This document shows, piece by piece, positions 7,197-7,462 of a stretch of DNA of 7,462 bases; position 1 is the stretch's first letter, and each line of letters begins with the position of its first letter. Under the pieces are notes generated by a model. That model was given only the letters and a program-made list of their open reading frames with translations, was not told the DNA's origin and searched no databases. The position numbers were made by a program, and so were the translations under genes. This stretch comes from Planctomycetota bacterium (GTDB taxonomy: Bacteria > Planctomycetota > SZUA-567 > JAFGNG01): NCBI GenBank assembly GCA_016927125.1, contig JAFGNG010000262.1, positions 1 to 7,462 on the forward strand. Direction: 5' to 3'.

Positions 7197-7462
7197 ATGA
7201 AAAGATTTAATCATATTAGGGCATTTACCTTAATCGAACTGCTGGTAGTGATTAGTATTATTGTAATCCTTGCCGGGCTCTTGCTGCCGGTAATTGAACA
7301 GGCGCGCGAAACCGCCAGGCGCACCGCGTGTCTGAACAATTACAAGCAAATCGGTTTCGGATGCACGGAATATTGTGTTGATTTTGTGGTTTTGCCGGAA
7401 AATACCGCCATGAAGAATAAACATTCTTCAATGTTATCAATTTACGGTGCTCCCACAGGCAC
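7197..7462 (+). CDS. Pseudopilin-like protein, tandem paralogue, 3' partial
   Basis: The frame is open to the window end, so 88 codons are visible and the C-terminus, including any H-X9-DG motif, is missing. The leader is nine residues ending in Ala, followed by FTLIELLVVISIIVILAG, a textbook prepilin helix with Glu14 at mature position 5. C-L-NN-Y-K-Q-IGFG (45-55) and Cys60 follow. The first 69 residues align with the upstream gene without a gap; from residue 9 to 69 I count 25 identities in 61 positions, including both Cys. The ATG at 7197 lacks a clear Shine-Dalgarno site. An in-frame GTG at 7185 would add four residues and has none either, so the ATG is chosen because it gives the same leader length as the neighbour. 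Translation may depend on a leaderless or unusual start. Confidence 0.88.
   Translation, partial: MKRFNHIRAFTLIELLVVISIIVILAGLLLPVIEQARETARRTACLNNYKQIGFGCTEYCVDFVVLPENTAMKNKHSSMLSIYGAPTG

Noticed and set aside
1..7462. CRISPR arrays, tRNA or rRNA genes, insertion sequences, toxin-antitoxin or phage genes
   Set aside because: No spaced direct repeats, RNA-like folds, transposase or integrase motifs were seen on either strand.

Overview
The window fits a Gram-negative (diderm) bacterium, most likely of the Planctomycetota-Verrucomicrobiota-Lentisphaerota group; a Lentisphaerota- or Verrucomicrobiota-like genome is my best guess. The evidence is two tandem pseudopilin-like genes of the type abundant in those phyla (prepilin N-terminus, then a C-x-NN-x-(K/R)-x-IG motif, and in the complete one an H-X9-DG-like tail), plus an outer-membrane beta-barrel protein ending in Phe. 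The assignment is inference. All genes lie on the + strand.

Region 1 (1-4200) is a two-gene unit closed by a strong intrinsic terminator. The first gene is cut by the window start. It encodes TPR repeats followed by an outer-membrane beta-barrel, the layout of Slam/DUF560 proteins (type XI secretion, T11SS). Fifty-eight bases downstream, behind a near-perfect Shine-Dalgarno sequence, is a 928-residue exported protein. It has an N-terminal FecR domain, Asp-rich linkers, a long beta-rich middle and a C-terminal segment that reads like the small beta-barrel of TbpB and other Slam-dependent cargo. I infer that the pair is an outer-membrane translocator with its cargo, the cargo carrying an unusual FecR head. 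This is the most interesting item in the window.

Region 2 (4201-6387) begins with an AT-rich gap of about 140 bases that probably holds a promoter. A 644-residue protein of unknown function follows, with a clear signal peptide and signs of two related halves. A perfect TTGACA -35-like box sits in its last codons and could drive the next gene.

Region 3 (6388-7462) carries two tandem pseudopilin paralogues, one complete and one running off the window end. Their first 69 residues align without gaps, and both have Ala instead of Gly before the cleavage site. No RNA gene, transposon, CRISPR array or attachment site was seen. No stretch longer than 300 bases lacks a gene.
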